Under the pieces are notes generated by a model. That model saw only the letters and a list, made by a program, of their open reading frames with translations, did no database searches and was not told the DNA's origin. DNA of 8,349 nt, taken from contig SVKH01000068.1 of the NCBI GenBank assembly GCA_015068545.1, positions 1 through 8,349 of the forward strand, read 5' to 3'. How positions within the stretch are numbered: the stretch's first letter is position 1; every line of letters begins with the position of its first letter. Positions 6,801 to 8,349 of this stretch are shown piece after piece. The stretch comes from Oscillospiraceae bacterium (GTDB taxonomy: Bacteria > Bacillota > Clostridia > UBA1381). Made by a program: the position numbers and the translations under genes.

Positions 6801-7460
6801 TGGAGTTACGTCATATTTTAAATTATCCGTCACGTCCTTTAACCATTTCATTGGAAAGGGAATAGACCTTGTGTACTTATACATATCCTTTATAAGTGCA
6901 GACAACTGCTTATGACCAGAGGCTGAACCGTAAAGATCCATCAGTCTGAAGAACTCATCATTTTTTTCGGAATACATCAAAGAGAATAACTCTTCTATTG
7001 TTTCATCCATCAATATTTCACATTGACCTTCATCTGCTATGGAAAATCCGGGGTCAATGTCAAGTATGCTGAAATTTTCTCGAACGATTTTCATGCAAAA
7101 AGCATCAATTGTAGTAATATCCGCAGTTGTAAGATAAAGAATTTGTCTTTTAATATGTTTTATTTTGTCTTCATCACCGGACAATCGAGCTTGTTTAAGC
7201 TCCTTTGTAAGAGCTTTATTCACTCTCTCTTTCATTTCCTGTGCTGCGGCATTTGTAAAAGTTACTACCAAAAGACTGTTTATGTCTGTTCCTATATCGT
7301 CATCATCCGGCAATACTTTTTTTATAATTCGCTCTACCAGGACTGCGGTTTTTCCGGAACCGGCAGCGGCACTTATGAGCAAATTACACTTTTTATCATC
7401 GGAAGAATTTGATGTATAGATGGCAGAAAGCTGCTCATTTGTCCATTTTTTTTCACTCAT
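3882..7460 (-). CDS. addA: ATP-dependent helicase/nuclease subunit A
   Basis: AddA is the 3'-5' UvrD-like (SF1A) helicase and nuclease subunit of AddAB, which resects double-strand breaks for RecA-dependent repair. Its 1192 residues are close to the usual ~1200. Motifs in order: Q motif near TNEQLSAIY (7-15); Walker A AAAGSGKT (31-38); motif Ia VVTFTNAAAQEMKERV (65-80); Walker B LMDEYQDTS (418-426); motif III VGDMKQSIYRFRSSDP (445-460); motif IV NNFRSR (485-490); motif V MSIHKSKGLEMPVVFVAG (803-820); motif VI LYVAMTRAREKLYFV (879-893). The C-terminal RecB-family nuclease keeps GTAMH (1031-1035), LQGVID (1125-1130, D1130), DYKTD (1143-1147) and QLNLY (1162-1166), so both activities appear intact. 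GGAGGTGG at 7467-7474 lies within the end of addB, 9 bases from the ATG. The start overlaps the addB stop by 8 bases (ATGAGTGA), indicating translational coupling. Confidence 0.98.
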   Translation of the reverse strand: MSEKKWTNEQLSAIYTSNSSDDKKCNLLISAAAGSGKTAVLVERIIKKVLPDDDDIGTDINSLLVVTFTNAAAQEMKERVNKALTKELKQARLSGDEDKIKHIKRQILYLTTADITTIDAFCMKIVRENFSILDIDPGFSIADEGQCEILMDETIEELFSLMYSEKNDEFFRLMDLYGSASGHKQLSALIKDMYKYTRSIPFPMKWLKDVTDNLKYDVTPFKNSPLYKRYQEITRSKLESIFNSTKAALKIICTSDDIEGFILENPPEKGIEVYDTWGNAYKAFYFDYKLIKELISCDDLSKVIHGCSFSQLSFGKNAPEEPRNKLRYIRDHVKTTIKDIASEYTISLEEAEKVSSERIYPVAFSLYHIISQFDFMYMEKKKNRSLLDFSDIEHLTLRLFTEHTDIAQTVKERYDEILMDEYQDTSALQEEIFCQIKKEDNLFMVGDMKQSIYRFRSSDPSIFRNKITSFSYEEDSKDRKIILSNNFRSRGEVLWSVNDVFEAVMTEEAGELNYDDSQKLHQIKESYDNMNQNHTSECIEIAVETSEEDEDNPEKYEMEARFIASEIIRLKNEYFKVFDGNEYRDVENKDFAILLSKYKNVAEIYANVLNDAGIECYAESSSYFDQSEIRLMISLLETITNPHCDIPLIGVLRSPIASFTDDEVVIIRKTKKGKFFTALKELIALNKSGKLTESDSIKTAEKAEAFYQNLNRWRRYSRYMSTDKLIWTLYEETDFYAFCGAMYDGETIQANLRLLFLRAKQYEDSGFRGLFNFIKYLQNLKQRDTNLTSAKLVANSHNSVQIMSIHKSKGLEMPVVFVAGGGTTFNTRSQQVKVRMHKDYGLGFDIISYEHRYKLPTFEKKMIKRISESEQISEEIRKLYVAMTRAREKLYFVSSHSYDEIKGSASELGKRLQRWEESINGSTVSMTPYDVLSSKCFADWVCPVAMCSDNWSYRLIYSSRLTKECNTEKAAVATESNLDVDSILSYTYPHRESTTLPSKVTVSKLKSNGETTLVQLPKFLHDKTESGAFYGTAMHSFMQNICLSKNMSLEYIKDQIAYMEDSGIISQKEAKKLSPEKIHEFFSSPLGVRLLSAKNVYREQNFEVSLPANIIYPNVPNIENENVILQGVIDCYFEEDDGLVLIDYKTDRFNNREEIKEKYSIQLNLYSLALQKITKKNVKNAFFYLFFDNSVL

Positions 7461-8349
7461 CTTCTGCCACCTCCGATTCCATTATTTCAAATACACTCTT
7501 TTTATCTGTTATTAGTTTTCTGTGGATATCTGTATCCTCATCAAACATACATATCTGCTTATAATCACAAAAATCACAGGCAGATTCGGAACTTTTTTTG
7601 TATGGGTTAACGCTGATATCACCTGATTTTATTGACTTATCTATATCAATAACTGCTTTTTTCAGATAATCGCTGACTGTATTAAAGTTCTTTCTTGATA
7701 TAACCTGAGATGTACTGCCAAGCTCACCACTTTTATTGAGGGAAACATTTAAGTAATCACTTTTTGAGCATTGCTGAAAATCGTGATCCATATCATATAT
7801 GTTTTCAAGAGCAAGTGTATCGCTTTGCTCTTCTAAAACTATAACACCATCCAGTTTATTTGCTTTTTGAAGTTCTGATTTTGCAAGTGAAGGACTATCT
7901 TCGCTAAGACTTACAAGATCTTCGTTAATCTTATTATAAAAGACAGCAGTAACTCTTGGAGAAAGCTCCTGATTTACTGCCTCAAGCACACCTTCCTTGT
8001 GCATATTGACAGCAGCTTGAGCGTAGAGCACTAATTGCATATCAAGCTTATTCAGTATTGATGTTGTGCTGAACTTTTTCGTACCGGACTTGTAATCTAC
8101 TATGCGCAAGTTTGTATGATTGCCAATCTCCATTGCATCTATTCTGTCGATGGTACCTACAAGGGTTACACTGTCATTTTTCCAGTCAATAGTAACTTCA
8201 AAGTCCTTTTCGCAGGCTATTACAGCGTAATCTCCGCCGTTAATGCTCTTTCGAATATTTTCGGTAGATTCAATCAGGTTTTTTTCGCACCTTGATATTA
8301 TATAGTCAAGTCGTGGCTTTTCTTCTCCCGATTCAGGCAGTACTTTTTT
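7453..8349 (-). CDS. addB: ATP-dependent helicase/nuclease subunit B, C-terminal part (runs off right edge)
   Basis: AddB is the partner of AddA: an inactivated helicase fold for Chi recognition plus a nuclease that cuts the opposite strand. The frame is open from base 8349 to the TGA at 7453-7455, giving 298 residues of a protein usually about 1150 long. A Met at 8133 is internal, because family sequence continues upstream of it. RecB-type nuclease motifs, numbered from the window edge: GTIDRID (65-71, D68), IVDYKSG (83-89, D85 and K87) and QLVLY (105-109). C258, C261 and C267 in CDFCDYKQIC fit the C-x2-C-x5-C part of the AddB iron-sulfur cluster; the fourth ligand lies far upstream in this family and would be outside the window. 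The last residues overlap the addA start. The operon promoter is not visible here. Confidence 0.95.
   Translation of the reverse strand, partial: KKVLPESGEEKPRLDYIISRCEKNLIESTENIRKSINGGDYAVIACEKDFEVTIDWKNDSVTLVGTIDRIDAMEIGNHTNLRIVDYKSGTKKFSTTSILNKLDMQLVLYAQAAVNMHKEGVLEAVNQELSPRVTAVFYNKINEDLVSLSEDSPSLAKSELQKANKLDGVIVLEEQSDTLALENIYDMDHDFQQCSKSDYLNVSLNKSGELGSTSQVISRKNFNTVSDYLKKAVIDIDKSIKSGDISVNPYKKSSESACDFCDYKQICMFDEDTDIHRKLITDKKSVFEIMESEVAEDE

Noticed and set aside
7023..7419. Two overlapping plus-strand open frames opposite the start of addA
   Set aside because: Both are antisense to the Walker A and motif Ia region of addA and have no coding features of their own.
8133..8133. ATG at 8133 as the start of a separate 226-aa protein
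   Set aside because: The frame is open for another 72 codons up to the window edge and includes the conserved GTIDRID nuclease motif just before this Met, so it is internal to addB.

Overview
The window looks like chromosomal DNA of a low-GC, Gram-positive Clostridia-type Firmicute. The grounds are the AT-rich sequence, a T-box leader in front of pheST, AddAB in place of RecBCD, strong GGAGG-type ribosome binding sites, and tRNA/terminator layouts typical of the group. Oscillospiraceae/Ruminococcaceae is my best guess, from the style of three small genes in the middle; this is recall, not a search. I see no transposase, integrase, phage gene or CRISPR array.

Layout. (1) 1-2206, minus strand: the phenylalanyl-tRNA synthetase operon. 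A promoter near 2213-2241 drives a T-box leader with a UUC (Phe) specifier, a UGGU acceptor-pairing bulge and a transcription terminator. Then come pheS (complete) and pheT (N-terminal 292 residues; the gene runs off the left edge). (2) 2207-2301: a compact divergent intergenic region with back-to-back promoters and a 16-bp palindrome between them. (3) 2302-3173, plus strand: three tightly spaced small genes of unknown function (86, 113 and 83 aa), ending in a terminator that overlaps the last codons. The promoter has features of a sporulation sigma-E site. (4) 3200-3318, plus strand: a tRNA-Arg(CCG) gene with a perfect-consensus sigma-A promoter and an encoded CCA. (5) 3316-3356: a perfect 19-bp-stem terminator that serves both the tRNA and the convergent minus-strand operon. 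(6) 3363-8349, minus strand: addB (C-terminal 298 residues; the start lies beyond the right edge), addA (complete) and a small histidine-rich membrane protein, probably one transcript.

How the genes work together. AddA and AddB form the helicase-nuclease that processes double-strand DNA ends for RecA loading. PheS and PheT form the alpha2beta2 phenylalanyl-tRNA synthetase, whose expression is tuned by uncharged tRNA-Phe through the T-box. The tRNA-Arg is an independent unit. The least understood parts are the three-gene plus-strand cluster and the His-rich membrane protein downstream of addA; these are the best candidates for new biology, though nothing in the sequence proves a new system.
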